DNA of 64,000 bases from Galaxea fascicularis (Eukaryota > Cnidaria > Anthozoa > Scleractinia > Euphylliidae), in assembly GCA_948470475.1 (NCBI GenBank), contig OX419346.1:6473184-6537183 (forward strand). The letters are read 5' to 3'. Of the stretch, positions 48,601 through 58,400 are shown one piece after another. The notes under the pieces were generated by a model. It ran no database searches. It was not told the origin of the DNA and was given only the letters and a program-made list of their open reading frames with translations. The stretch's first letter is position 1. Each line of letters opens with the position of its first letter. Both the position numbers and the translations under genes were made by a program.

Positions 48601-49062
48601 AGTTAAGTATGTTCGAGAAAAAAACAAAAGAGAAACCATAAAGTAAAAAATCTTGGTTATTCCAGTGCGTATTCTTGAGTATATTGCAATGAATCTAACC
48701 TTGCACAAAATTCAAGATGGCGGACTGCTCAAAAAAGCTCTCAAAAGTAATACGAATTAGTACGCATGCCCAAGCGTGACACTGTTCCTTTAACTTTTCG
48801 AAGTGGAAATATAAATTTAAGGTTTAAACGTAACGTCACCGCATCCTCGGCGACACGCACTGACACCTTTAAACGAGTTCTTTTGAGCTCTTTGGTCTTC
48901 CGAGAGTAAACAAATTACATTTACATTTTTTTAATGATTTAGATGATTTCTACATTCAAGTAATCAAACTAACTAATTGTATTTTTTTTTTTCTCTCTCT
49001 GCTAGGCTCTGCAAAGGGCAGGACACATTATCAGCGAAGTGAGAGATACACACATTTGGTAG
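24693..49062 (+). CDS. DNM1L: Dynamin-1-like protein (DRP1), 23 exons, 749 aa
   Basis: Large GTPase that self-assembles around mitochondria and peroxisomes and drives their fission. Exons: 24693-24794, 26688-26745, 27344-27481, 28142-28218, 29701-29772, 30374-30460, 31877-32039, 32344-32424, 32938-33005, 33605-33709, 35222-35335, 35903-35994, 37058-37178, 37851-37997, 39497-39592, 40139-40243, 41732-41782, 42267-42503, 42627-42693, 43456-43507, 44139-44220, 44978-45055 and 49006-49062. They sum to 2250 bases in frame with GT-AG introns. GTPase motifs: G1 GAQSSGKSS across exons 1-2, G2 GVVTRRP, G3 DLPG, G4 TKLD. Then the middle domain ([20 protein letters not shown]), a low-complexity Ser/Pro-rich variable domain in exons 17-18, and the GED ending in SEVRDTHLW. 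Human DRP1 is 736 aa. The exon 18 acceptor could instead be at 42282, which is also in frame. Acidic [15 protein letters not shown] in exons 3-4 sits where vertebrates splice the A-insert. Confidence 0.95.
25589..25688. mobile_element. Small foldback element in DNM1L intron 1
   Basis: gtcattacagggaaatatca at the left and its inverted counterpart gatttccctgtaatgac at the right bound about 100 bases. The rest of intron 1 (24795-26687) shows no gene; it has TG-rich and TTGA-rich simple sequence near 26340-26370 and 26455-26500. Confidence 0.6.
27286..27332. repeat. (AAAT)n microsatellite in DNM1L intron 2
   Basis: Tandem aaat/aaataaat units end about 12 bases before the exon 3 acceptor, displacing the usual polypyrimidine tract to a short tctctcttta. 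Confidence 0.8.
28337..29167. mobile_element. Non-autonomous DNA transposon in DNM1L intron 4 (TACCGTATTTACTCGTGTAT ends)
   Basis: The left end taccgtatttactcgtgtat aagtcgacc and the right end, reverse-complemented, taccgtatttacttgtgtat aagtcaacc match over about 28 bases. TA flanks both sides. The 831-base interior has no transposase frame. TA duplication fits the Tc1/mariner-type group, but the assignment is tentative. Confidence 0.75.
33085..33239. mobile_element. Foldback element in DNM1L intron 9
   Basis: caaatttgggatgcgcggaa aatggggcgagg at the left pairs with ggccccatttcctatgcaac caaaatttgg at the right. Purine-rich left arm, pyrimidine-rich right arm, about 155 bases. Confidence 0.6.
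33952..34175 (-). mobile_element. LINE C-terminal fragment in DNM1L intron 10
   Basis: Minus-strand frame with [41 protein letters not shown] and a stop after FNLSTS. This is the C-terminal ALWNSLP...LRETTSL motif of jockey/CR1-like reverse transcriptases. It is 5'-truncated. The remainder of intron 10 (33710-35221) holds no gene. Confidence 0.7.
36210..36327. mobile_element. Foldback element in DNM1L intron 12
   Basis: atcaatgtcagcagctgggc aactgc and accaacccctcccctaac pair with gttaggggaggggtaggt and gcagttgccctgatgctgac attgat. Nearly perfect ~48-base arms around a short loop, 118 bases in all. Confidence 0.75.
36370..36680 (-). mobile_element. tRNA-derived SINE in DNM1L intron 12
   Basis: Minus strand: an A box in CTTTAGCTCAGTGGTAGGGC (about 36635-36655) and a degenerate B box GGTTAGACTCC (about 36577-36590). 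A body follows with TTTTTCGAGTTTGCG, ATCGATTCTATTCGTCA and GACGTCAAAACG. The same head and body occur at 41146-41400. Confidence 0.65.
36795..36870 (+). repeat. Second tRNA-like SINE head in DNM1L intron 12
   Basis: Plus-strand GCTGTAGCTCAGTGGTAGAACA is a good polymerase III A box, followed at about 40 bases by a weak B-box-like tactgcgtccagg. It resembles a SINE head cut off at its 3' side. Confidence 0.45.
38905..39170. mobile_element. Foldback element in DNM1L intron 14
   Basis: Left arm with gatgtcacgagtcaaagaaa gtaaaaacagtgatgtataa aacaaatag, right arm with ctgttttatacattttt and actttttgtgactcgtgg. The centre has two GACGTC-type sites (ataacgtcaaaacgtgg, ttttgacgtcgtccgtgc). About 260 bases. 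The same family recurs at 40425-40540 plus 41139-41290. Confidence 0.65.
40541..40765. mobile_element. MITE with TAGGGAGCTTAAGCACG ends
   Basis: Very long terminal inverted repeats (about 50 bases: TAGGGAGCTTAAGCACG, GCGTTTTTGAGACGCG, ACGGCAACCGGAAGTG) with very few mismatches around a ~120-base centre. High arm identity implies a fairly recent insertion. Confidence 0.85.
40766..41138. mobile_element. MITE with GACTTTACGCAACAACGACG ends
   Basis: Left arm accttacgcaacaacgacgg cgacggcaacgagaacg and right arm cgttctcgttgccgtcgtcg tcgtcgttgcgtaaagtccc. It directly abuts the preceding MITE. An eroded family member is at 20096-20410. Confidence 0.8.
43797..43930. repeat. Palindromic repeat in DNM1L intron 20
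   Basis: tcggtccgtacagtaagtta cgga at about 43807 is mirrored by tccgtaacttacagtacgga cc at about 43900. Between them, gcgcgcgcttcgcgc forms a central hairpin. A shorter GGGCTGTA...TACGGCCCGC foldback lies just upstream at 43707-43730. Confidence 0.7.
44851..44942. mobile_element. 92-bp foldback element in DNM1L intron 21
   Basis: ccccggttgttccaaggctg gatagcgctatcca is inverted as tggatagatagtgctatcca acgtttgaacaaccgggg. Almost the whole element is arm. It ends 35 bases before exon 22. Confidence 0.75.
45245..45420 (+). mobile_element. tRNA-derived SINE in DNM1L intron 22
   Basis: A box GATGGCGCGGTGGTGAGAGC and B box GAGTTCAATTCCCGG at tRNA-like spacing (45251-45312). A body follows with gggttgagtttgtcgctggt and gcactccggttt. 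A 17-base poly(A) run lies just upstream. No functional anticodon arm was recognised. Confidence 0.7.
45539..48794. mobile_element. Inverted-repeat DNA transposon in DNM1L intron 22, hosting a LINE
   Basis: GTTAAAGGAACAGTGTCA at 45539-45556 is perfectly inverted at 48777-48794. TTTTC precedes the left end and follows the right end, a possible 5-base target duplication. Once the LINE inside (about 45650-48060) is removed, roughly 0.85 kb of transposon sequence remains. The frames at 48155-48376 and 48450-48641 in its right part show no known domain. Confidence 0.65.
45650..48060 (+). mobile_element. LINE (jockey/CR1-like) with intact reverse-transcriptase ORF, 5'-truncated
   Basis: An uninterrupted frame of more than 700 codons ends at 47869. 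In order: the linker ([46 protein letters not shown]), then RT motifs [85 protein letters not shown], catalytic YADD (about 47042-47053) and [16 protein letters not shown]. The C-terminus has [22 protein letters not shown] and [20 protein letters not shown]. The upstream endonuclease domain is missing, so it cannot be autonomous. The 3' end is an AAAGT tandem tail (about 48037-48060) rather than poly(A). Absence of stops suggests a young insertion. It has the same orientation as DNM1L. Confidence 0.85.
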
Positions 49063-50055
49063 TGGGAGATGAGACAAGAAGACTCAAACAAAACGAATGA
49101 AACGAAATACGGCAATAATGCCTGTGATGTATTTAATATAAATCATTTCATTTACTCTGAAAGAATGGCCGTTTTTGTATGGGTTAATAGCACTTTTTTC
49201 CTCGACAAAAATGCGAATCAAAAATTGGTTTAGGTAAAATATGGAGACCGTTCACTCCAAACTGTTTGTTTGGCTTTTTTTATTTAGTACCTCTATTCCC
49301 GTTAATTGTACGCAGAAACTTTCCGGACATGCTACGTTGTGAGAAAAGGCTTAAGTGGACTTTGACCTTATTTTTTGTGGTGCTTTGAACATGATGCATA
49401 CCGTCTATTTTGTATTGTTTACGTATCTCGCTAGTGCTGAACTCCTGTAGAATACTAAACTGAAGAGAAACATTGGATCTTTGATGCCTTTTCTGTGTTG
49501 TTGCTTTGGTTTAGGAGATACTGAGAAATGGGAATTGTCAAACGGATTTTATAAACCCTTCCCGATTCTGGTGTAGTTGATTTATAAGAAAAGAGGACCA
49601 AATTGACCTAAATTCATCTCAAAGTTTGAAACGAACCGCGGACTTCAGTCTGAATTCCCTTGGTCTGTCGTAACTAGTCAATATGTGGTATTCACGCAAT
49701 GTCTGTCACGGGACCATACTGAGCCACTTGAACAGAAATACTCGCTCAAAATTAGACTGCAAGCGTAGTGCTCAATTTCCTCAGATCGAATTCAACCGAC
49801 GCTGGAATTATAATGACCAGAGACCCTCCATATTTTTCTTCATTTTCTTCATCAATTCCAACGCATTTCTACCATCATGTCTCCTCATCCGGGCTTCGAC
49901 GCGTGCTAAATGCAATTCCGCTATCGACTCCAACAACGCTCTGAACATAACCCGGCCCGAATGGCCATAAAGGCCGCTTTGCAATTCGTCGCGAATTTCT
50001 TGTTTCCCTTTGCTTTGTGTCGAAAATAACAGAAATCCGTCGAGACCTTACGAAC
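49063..50055. other. DNM1L 3' UTR and intergenic sequence
   Basis: No gene is seen. The DNM1L 3' end cannot be fixed: there is no clean AATAAA close to the stop, and aatataaat at 49136-49144 is only a weak candidate. The small frame 49683-49970 has no recognisable features. Confidence 0.4.
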
Positions 50056-50389
50056 AATAGACCTTTTTACCGATACGGCGGCCATCTTGAATTCTATTGT
50101 TTTGACTGAGAAATTATGGGCTGCCGAGGGGGCAATCGCTGGAAAATTTATCGTATACACAGCTTTCAGGATAAATTTTTACTGCTTGTCTCTCATATTC
50201 CAAAACAAATATTACAAGCGTTACATCTTTCTGTCACGGTATTTGGCAGCGGTTTCTATGGTTAGCGAAAAATTATTGTTAAAAGTTATCACCACAGTAT
50301 TCTTTATAATTATTTCTCATCTGCCCCCTGGGTATCCCATAATTTCCTCGGAATTCAAGATGGCCGCCGTATCGGTAAAAAGGTCTATT
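50056..50389. mobile_element. MITE with AATAGACCTTTTTACCGATA ends
   Basis: About 39-base nearly perfect terminal inverted repeats: aatagacctttttaccgata cggcggccatcttgaattc and its inverse at 50352-50389. 334 bases long, noncoding. Confidence 0.85.
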
Positions 50390-50407
50390 ACGATGATCAC
50401 GTGTGCT

Positions 50408-50729
50408 CATAAGCGTACGGGGCGGGGGGGGGGGGGGGGGCTGCCGCCCCCCAAACATTTTAAGCAACCTAGATTTTTTTGGGCAGCAAGAGAAATTTGG
50501 GCAAAACCAATTATTTAAGATGTTTTCAAGCTGTTTTCTGAATAGATAGATATTTTCTATTTTTACCTGAAGTCGGCACTGTAAAGCCAGTTAAATTCAC
50601 ACGAGACAGCTGTTGCCTAGCACGTGACGAGCGTCTGGTCATTTCGTAAAATTTGGGCAACTTTTAAGAATTTTTTGGGCAAATGATTCACCCCCCCCCC
50701 CCCGGCAAAAAGATGCCCGTACGCCTATG
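50408..50729. mobile_element. hAT-like MITE with poly-G/poly-C subterminal runs
   Basis: Inverted ends CATAAGCGTACGGG and CATAGGCGTACGGG (322 bases apart) are flanked by the identical 8-mer CGTGTGCT (50400-50407 and 50730-50737), the duplication size of hAT elements. Runs of G (about 50423-50440) and C (about 50692-50703) face each other and could form a long G:C stem. Interior TTTGGGCA motifs repeat. Confidence 0.75.
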
Positions 50730-51539
50730 CGTGTGCTATCCGATGTATCCTACCTGAATGTTCGCAACCACGTTTGTAAGTGAGCCGGCCCTTTTGTGCA
50801 ACAGTTTCGCTGGTTCACAGAACTGTAATCAGACAGCTTTCAACGAATGCGTCTACTGTTTGTTCGTGAGTAGCCTTTCAGGTCTTTTTACGATCCACGG
50901 AAAACGTTTAACGGAAAGCATCTACATCTACATGAATTTTAAGTCCTACAATGGGGGTACCTATCACTGCATCGCGAAGAATTGGAGTGTTTGTTTTGAA
51001 AACCATCGTCGAGTCGTTTCCTTAAAATCCGAAATCAAGAGTGGAGGTTCATCAAGAAAAATAAAGAATCAAATTATATAAGATTTCCACAAATAAATTA
51101 GATGATGCCTATATAGCCTGAAAATATTATATAACCTACCAAGCACACAACGCCTCAAGTTTCATTTATTTAACCCTTTAACTACCAAGATCTGATTATT
51201 ATTTTTTCATTTCTAGCTGCTACATCAGATTCGTTTGAGAGAATTTGGGGGTTAAATCAAGATAACACCCCCTGGGTGATAAGTTTGTCTGTTCTTATCA
51301 CGTGTCTGCTGGACAATGTATTGGTATTATAAGGGGAGCTGAGGTGATCACGCCCCACAATTGCACGATGATTTCAGCATGTGCTCCAGCAGGGAATCGA
51401 CATTCAGTATATTGTGAACAGAGAGGTGCGAGATAGTACAAGCCCTCTGACTTGGCCCGCAAAAACTTATGATTAATTGTACCGGTAAACTCATACCTTC
51501 TCGTGAAATTCCTTGTAATTACTTACAATTATTTTATAA

Positions 51540-51666
51540 AAGCAATAGACCGCTTTTACGGCTCGTGATTTACAAGCTTTTCTTGTGTTGTCCTAACATC
51601 TCGACATCTCGCGTGGGTTTAATTTTGTTACGATGGGAAACCCATAGAAAATGCGGTCTATTGCTT
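51540..51666. mobile_element. Foldback element with AAGCAATAGACCGC ends
   Basis: aagcaatagaccgctttta at the left and aaatgcggtctattgctt at the right are inverted, 127 bases in all. It lies about 130 bases beyond the stop codon of the transporter gene and may be within its 3' UTR. Confidence 0.65.
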
Positions 51667-51796
51667 AAATATGTGTCAGCGTACAAAGTACATTGCTGGC
51701 ACATTAATCAATACGGTAACGCGTAAACATAAACAACAACATAGCAAAGTTGCACTGTCTACGTGTCTCTTCGAAAAAAACATGTTTTCTTTAAGA

Positions 51797-52457
51797 TTAT
51801 TTAAGATATATTTTCATTATAGCTATCAAAGAAAACACGAGACCGAAACCCCCCGACAGGACCCCTATACAGACTATAAGTAAATTGATGACGTAACGAC
51901 GGCTGCTTATGTGGTCCAGATGGAGAGTGACATCAAACAAGCATGGAAACACAAGGGTTAGCATCACACCCGATATACTGCCAATAACTGCCATCAGTAG
52001 CGAGAACTGTGGTAACAGAACGGCAATCAAGACGGTAAAGACCACAAACAACGCCCTCAGTGAGTAGATCATGACACGCTCCTTGACGGTCAGTGGATGC
52101 TGTTCGTCTGGAAAGCAGGAGGGAATGCACGTGATCTGAGCCTTGTGCACGATGGTGATCATTGTGAACAGCGGTAGCGCGTAGGAAAACATGCCGTTAA
52201 GTCCCAGGAGGGAATTGGCTGTGTTTTGCAACGCGCCGGCTGGAAGGTTCTCGGAGATTTCTTGTTGTGTTTGGCTCTTGAAGGTAAGCACCGCAATGAA
52301 GCCGTACACGAGCTTCACCAGGGCTGAACCAACGAACGAATAATTCATGACACTGTTGAACTCTTCCGGTCTTTCCATTGTTTCTTCAATACCTTATAGG
52401 GAGGTAATGTTGACAGTGAGAATTTTCATAAGGTTTCAACCTTTTCATTACTTTTAT

Positions 52458-52491
<34 letters not shown>

Positions 52492-55400
52492 TAATAAGGA
52501 TTTATATAGCGCTTTATCCCAAGGCTCAAACCGCTTTACAACACTTTATTTGCCAGACTGCTTTTTTAGGGGCAAATTGCAGCCACGTAGTTTACGATCT
52601 TATTAGAATGAATAGTAGAATCAACACAGGTGCCCCCAGAACAGAATAAGTAAAAGACCATCACACCGGGGACTACGTCCCCTACTCTTACCAATCAGTG
52701 TATGGGTTCTTTAACGAACCACAGCAGTACTGTGAGACGGGACCTCCAGTTTATCGTCCTTATCCGAGAAGACTAGAAAGTCTAACCATTTGCAGATGTT
52801 ATTACAAACGTAGCACTTTCTCCTCAGTTATTTAAAGACCCTGAGACCCCGAGTGTTGGTCCGGCCGGGGCTTGAACCCCCGACCTCCCGCACAGCAGTC
52901 CGGTGCTCTACCAACTGAGCCAACCGGTCGGTTTTATATCGATAATACCTTTCATTTCACGTTTATTGTGCTACCTCATAAAGATATAATTGCACACAGT
53001 CAGCGGTTGTAGAGTTAATAATTACGATAGGGTAAACTAATTACAATAATATGATGCGATGGAGTCCCGAAGACTCCTGGGCTAGTTGACAGGTCAATAA
53101 TAGATTGAGGTAAGTTGTTCCAGTTAGTTAGTGTTTTAGGTAAAAAACTGTATTTGTACAAAATAATTTGTACGAGCTGAGAGTGGGATGTAGTGTGTGT
53201 CTTGATCTCCTGTTGGGTGTCTTGAGTGCCGGATTCCAGGAAGAGAGGCCAAATTATTTAAGCCTTTATTAAAGAGAATTACTCTGTCCATTTGTCTGCG
53301 AAGCTTTGAAGGTGGCCAGCCAAGTTTTTTCAACATCATTGACATAGAGCCAGGCTCGTAGCTTTCATAATCAGAAAGGACAAAACGTGCTGCTCTACGT
53401 TGAATCTTTTCGACTTCGGCAATAAGCTGTTCAGTGTGGGGATCCCAAGCACAGCTGGCGTATTCTATGAGTGGTCTGACTAGACTCATGTACGCTGCTT
53501 CTTTTAATGCTGGATCACAAGCAGATAAATTTCGTCTTAGTAGGCCAAGCATTTGGTTAGCCTTGCAAGTAATGTTAGCAACATGACGATTCCATCGTAG
53601 ATCATTAGTGATGGTCACACCTAGGTATTTCGTATGTGTGACAGAGTCAAGGGCTCTCAAAAGCTTTTTCCTTAAATCCTTACTATTTTCCACTTGCCAG
53701 TTTTGTTGTGAAGAACGAAGATATTTAATGTAAGTGAGTACTAGCCAACAATGTAAAGTGTGAGAAACTTAGCAAAATAAACATTTAAGTAACCCGCCGT
53801 TTTGCACGCAGGCACAATCAGTTAGTGTACCAGAAGAAATGTCGGTAGCTATTTTTGGTCACAATTTGAAGTAGTGGAGGCCCCATATTTGTTATCAATG
53901 AACTATGGTGTGACTGAGGGCCTTTTCATATAATCTCGGTTAACCGGGCTGGCTCGGTTACCGAGATAAAATTGGTTTCTGTTCATATGGCGACTTTCAG
54001 CCCACTTTCCGAGAGTGGAAATTTTGAAAAATTGGTGACGCGACCATCTAACGAACAAGCCTGGCGAGTATTTTTCGATTTTCTTTGTTACGTAGCCTTA
54101 AATATCCTTTGACTTTACGTCAACTATCAAATGAGATTATTCCTGGCTTAATTTTCGACGAAAAGAGAAGTAAAATCTCGGTAATGTCCGTTCTATCACG
54201 AAAATGCATTGTATTATTTTCCTCCCAGTAACCTGGCTGAAGTATTCTTATGGCAAAATTTCGAGCCCACTTACTGAGATCCCGTTTGGAAAAACCGAGA
54301 TCTCGGGAACCCGGAGCCAGCCTGCTCTCTCATATGAACACGTCGAAATTTTTGCAAAGGATTTAGCGGCGTGGCAAGATCTCGGATCCGGCAGCCCGGT
54401 CAACCAGGCTCATTTAAAGAGGCGCTGACGGGCTGATTACATGACGACTTTCAGCCCGGGGCTGAAAAACAGACAGCGATTACTTGGGTTTTTCAGCCCG
54501 TTTAATTTGGTCGGGCTGAAAATTCCAGCCCGGACCGAAACTTTGATCATATAATCGCAATTCTTTAGCCATTAGGCATTGCTTCAGAGAACCGGGCTGC
54601 AGATTCAGCCCGGGCTGAAACTCGCCATGTAATCCGTCTCTGAGTAGGCGGCAGAAAATTTCTTCCTAGGCGACAAAGTCGCTGGCTGCGGCACATTTTG
54701 ACTGGACTGTAGATGAATTGCCATCCTATAACAGACTTATAATTAAACGAGGCACTGGTCCATTAACTCTTTACGCTCTAGATCTTATATCCGCATGTAT
54801 AAGCATGTCTGCATCATCGAGGAGGCCGGCAGCTATGTATATCTAGGGAAAACATTGACGCAATGACGGTGACCCACTTCCTGAGATTAGGAGGAGGATT
54901 GCACTTGGTTGGGTAGCCTTTAGTAAAGTGGATAACATGAGAAGCCGCAAGGCAAGTATCAAGATCAAGAGGAAGATACAAGATGAGTACATTCGACCAG
55001 TAAATGACTTATTGTTACGAGACATGGGCACTGGACAACTACCCTATGACGGAGAAGATTGCGGTCACACAGCGAAAGATGGAACGCAGAAATGCTCTGG
55101 ACATTACCCTTTGTGATCGGCGAAAGCGAAACACCTGGATTCGACAAGAAACTGGTGTAAGCGACATCGTCAACGTTATCAGAATGGCTAAGCATAGATG
55201 GGCAGGTCATATTGCACGGCTATCAAATAATCGATGGACTACCAGTGCGACAGTGTCAGTAGCTGATCAAGCGCCTCAGTTTGCATGACAAGGAATGGTA
55301 AGATTTCTCGGAAATCTCTTGGGGTAATTGGAACAATTGATATGATGAGATTTTGTATGAAAAACCATGTTGGCCAAGAACATCCAACATTGTAGGGTGT

Positions 55401-58400
55401 TCTTAGCAAACATTATTGTAGGGCCCATCTGATATTGGGTGTGTTTCATTGGACACCGGGTTGGGTGACACTGGGAGTCGTTGGCAGTTGTTCACGTGAG
55501 TTGTGGGTAAATCCAGTCCTTTGCGAGGGCAAACGAGCAAATTACAATTTCAAATTACCGTTCTACAATGGCTGTTTGCCCACGAAAAGGACTGGGTTTA
55601 CCCGTAATCCGCTTGGAAATTATCATTACCAAAATGATGTATTAGCACGGTGTTCAAACGAAACCAACATTTTAGGCCCAGTGTTGGCCAATGTGTTAGC
55701 GTCGTTTGTATCGGCATTATGTCGCCTTTCTAATATTTCTCTGTATGCGGAATTTTGCGGCCAAAAATTCACTTAACGTAATGAAAAATGAATTATTAGT
55801 AGTTTTCCAAAACGCAATATAGAAGGGCTTGAAAACTGACGATTGCCCACGTTTTGCATACAGCTGGTACTTCTCCGATTGTGGCCATTCTTAACCAAAG
55901 AAACATTTCGACAAAGTTTCTATGCACTACAACAACGTGTTTAAGTGAATTTGGCCCTTTTCATCGTCATTTGCTGAAACATGAGTGCCCTTGAGATTTG
56001 AAAAGGGTTAGATCAATAATGGCAATACTGATGAATTGAAATGGTTAAGTTTGCTATATGACACTTACCAGGTAGATAAGGGTGGCAAACAAAGCTAAAT
56101 AGGATAATTCCCCAGGCCACAGGAAAACCCTGTAGAGTTGTCACGCCAAGTTTGAAATCCCAATCGTAGCGCTTTGTCACGCCATAACCAATCACCGATG
56201 CAAAAACCATAACGAGTGCGACGACACTAAACATGCTGAGCCACGAGATGCGCTTAAGCTGGTTTAAGAACACACAGGGGAGGAGAAGGCAGCCTGCAAT
56301 AATCGTCCACACAGAATAAGAGAGTGCATGATGTTCGAACAAGTCGTTGAAAAAATCCGCTACCAGGAGAAGGTAAAGCACGCATGCGCAGGCGAGTTGC
56401 ATCACTTGTGCAGCGTAGACGATGACTGATCCGTACTTTTGCCAGCAGGCCTGACCTGGAGCGAGAAAATGAAATCACATAGGGAACAGGGAGGATAGCA
56501 TATCACCGTATTTTCGCTATTTAGTTTCCCGCATATGTTTAACCCCACCCACCCACTTCTTCCTTCTAATAAGTCCCCAGTATGAGACGAGAAAAATTTA
56601 ATAAAGTCGTCTATTTCCCTTTTAGTTTCCCCTTCCCCCATGGGTGGCATCGTTCGTCAATACGCGGCGGATATTTTCTGGTTTCGAAATACTAACCCCA
56701 ACAAAAATTTATAACAGAGAAATGCCCATTTCATTCACTGAACAGTTGAATCACAATGTACTATACATTGCCGCCGGCTAAGTGTCTTGTATTTTGATAA
56801 CATTTCCCCTTATGTAATGTTCATGAGTCAGCAGCTTTTCTTTCTTCTTCTGGAGTTTAACCGGAATTTGTGATTAAGTATTTCTAAAGATGGTGAAAAT
56901 TAATTAAGCCCCCCAGTCTCTAATAAGCCCCCCCACCCTCCCCCCCCCGCTTCTAAGAAGCCCCCAGTTAAGAAAGACGGAAAAAAAATAAGCTCCAGAG
57001 AGCTAAATAGAGGAAATACGTTAATGTCTTAAAACTAACAATATTACTGATAAGCACCAATGAACAAACTTACCGATCGCTGCGTAACTATTCCTCAATC
57101 GAACACGCCGCATGTCTTGCTCGTTAAACGGCTTCTCATACAAACACTCGATAATGAGTTTGCCAGTGTAGTTTGTGATTAATGAAATGATGACAATAGC
57201 AACCAGTGACATATATCCACCCTGCATCACAGCAAACGGAACACCAAGAGTACCTGTGCCTGCATGAATATGATGTGAACGAAGAGAAGCACGACTTAAA
57301 ACAAGTAGATTAGCATCAGCTACCTGCGGGTCGGCTAATTTTATTTATTTATTTTTTATAATATGTGAAAAATAAATTGGTAAATTGGTAATTGGTAGTC
57401 AATCAATCAATCCATCAATCAATCAATCAATCAATTAATCAGTCAACAGAATTTTTTCATGTTACCCAATTCAAAATGCCTTTACAGACCATGCGGGAGG
57501 TGCGCTAAATGCCAGGACAAGGACAATCTACCCCTATTTTTTTTTCCTGTATCAGTGTAATAAATGCCAGCAATTAATAGGGTTTCTAAGCAAAACATCA
57601 GTTCTGCACATTCATCAACATTTTTTTTGGTACATTTCGCCATTACTTCACGTTTTATGGGAGACGCAAACACCCGACGAGATTGTTTTCTTTTTTCTTT
57701 TGATTTTCGTTTTAAGAACGGATTCTTAGAATTTGACGGCAAACCAAGGATTCGCCTGGCAATTAAGTGAGTTGGAAGAATCGTGATGAAGTTTGAGTTT
57801 AATGTTAATGTTTTGACTGGAACGTAAGTTTTGAATTCAAGAACGCACCCTTTAGTATTTTTAAACGTTAAAACGCTCACCACGTGATCATAAGGCAACC
57901 AATTAAGGCCTGCGTTAAGGTTAAACAAACACGTGATGTAAAGCAATTGTGGGTGCTTTTTCTCGATGTCATGGTCTTTGGCCGATCTCAAGACTTGTCA
58001 AAACTTTAAATAATAAAATGAATTTTTTTTCTCCTCAGAAACGATAAGGACTCATAAAGTGATCATGAATTTGAACTTGCGTGCGTTTTAAATTGCATAT
58101 TAACGGATGATTACAACGTTAGCCATACACTCCTTACTAAACTAAAAAGTTGTGTAGTAAAGTGAAATTCTATAGCAAAGAAAACTGAAGAACAGATGTC
58201 CTTAATCGTAAAGATAATTACGAAAAAGGAGAACATCACTGACTTCATTGGTTTACAATACCGTCCGAGTTTCTTTTTCTCTCTCCCTCTCTCTCTCTTT
58301 TTTTTTTATTTGAGTTAGTCCTGATTTTATTCCTTACAGCAGCTGGAGTCCGCTGAAAACAAGTAGGTGGATTTCCATGCATTCATCAAAAAACAAACTT

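Noticed and set aside
48155..48641. Two short ORFs in the right part of the intron 22 transposon
   Set aside because: No known domain, no splice context with DNM1L exons, and the preceding host frame is broken by the LINE; probably chance frames or transposon debris.
52859..52931. Possible functional tRNA gene
   Set aside because: A and B boxes are good but the anticodon stem does not pair and a SINE body with an (ATT)n tail follows, so it is a SINE head.
55435..55776. 113-aa ORF in transporter intron 3
   Set aside because: It repeats tgggtaaatccagtcctttgcg in inverted form (55507 and 55585), so it is more likely a foldback repeat than a gene.
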